Source: Acidobacteriaceae bacterium
GTDB lineage: Bacteria; Acidobacteriota; Terriglobia; Terriglobales; Acidobacteriaceae
Assembly (NCBI GenBank): GCA_027311125.1
Contig: DAICZO010000129.1
Span: 1 to 14,349 of the forward strand
Direction: 5' to 3'
DNA length: 14,349 nt
Shown here piece after piece: positions 14,349 through 14,349 of this stretch; position 1 is the first letter of the stretch, and the number at the start of each line of letters is the position of its first letter. A model generated the notes under the pieces. The model searched no databases. It saw only the letters and a program-made list of their open reading frames with translations, and had not been told where the DNA came from. The position numbers and the translations under genes are program-made.

Positions 14349-14349
14349 C

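Noticed and set aside
1..14349. CRISPR array, insertion sequence, phage or toxin-antitoxin genes
   Set aside because: No regularly spaced repeats, no transposase, integrase or terminal repeat pairs, and no small gene pairs beyond the kdp peptides.

Overview
The window reads as chromosomal DNA from a member of the Acidobacteriota, probably class Terriglobia (Terriglobus/Granulicella-like). This is inferred from three things: an ECF sigma factor beside a transmembrane Ser/Thr kinase with a long helical repeat tail, the remnant of an SBBP-type beta-propeller surface protein typical of that phylum, and a Kdp locus with a two-piece KdpD. No 16S gene is present, so the assignment is provisional.

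Layout. Positions 2-775 (+) hold the 3' part of a class I SAM methyltransferase gene. From 820 to 8819 almost everything is on the minus strand. In transcription order this is a KdpD sensor half without a kinase domain, kdpE, a 216-bp control region, a 31-codon membrane peptide, kdpF, kdpA, kdpB, kdpC, then (after 117 bp) a TauE/SafE-type permease and its DUF1634 partner. Head-to-head with the KdpD half lies a plus-strand gene (8818-10263) encoding the missing half of KdpD: DUF4118 membrane segments, a GAF-like region and the histidine kinase. The two start regions overlap. From 10279 to 13654 (-) there is a Ser/Thr protein kinase preceded by its ECF sigma factor gene, which carries a single-base frameshift in region 4. 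From 13805 to 14102 (+) lies a decayed 5' fragment of an SBBP/beta-propeller gene, abutting the 3' end of a tRNA-Cys gene (14108-14183, -). The right edge holds two perfect inverted repeats.

How it fits together. KdpFABC is the high-affinity K+ pump made under K+ limitation or osmotic stress, and KdpE activates its operon. Here the sensor is split: the ATP-binding KdpD/Usp half is co-translated with kdpE, and the membrane kinase half is expressed divergently. The two products presumably act together on KdpE. The permease pair downstream may share transcripts but has no obvious K+ role. The sigma/kinase pair looks like a separate phosphorylation-controlled regulatory module whose sigma factor is either broken or mis-sequenced.

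The most notable points are the head-to-head split KdpD with starts sharing one CATG, the conserved-looking extra small peptide in the kdp operon, the frameshifted sigma factor with an intact kinase, and the gene remnant next to tRNA-Cys. No CRISPR array, insertion sequence, phage gene or convincing intrinsic terminator was seen.
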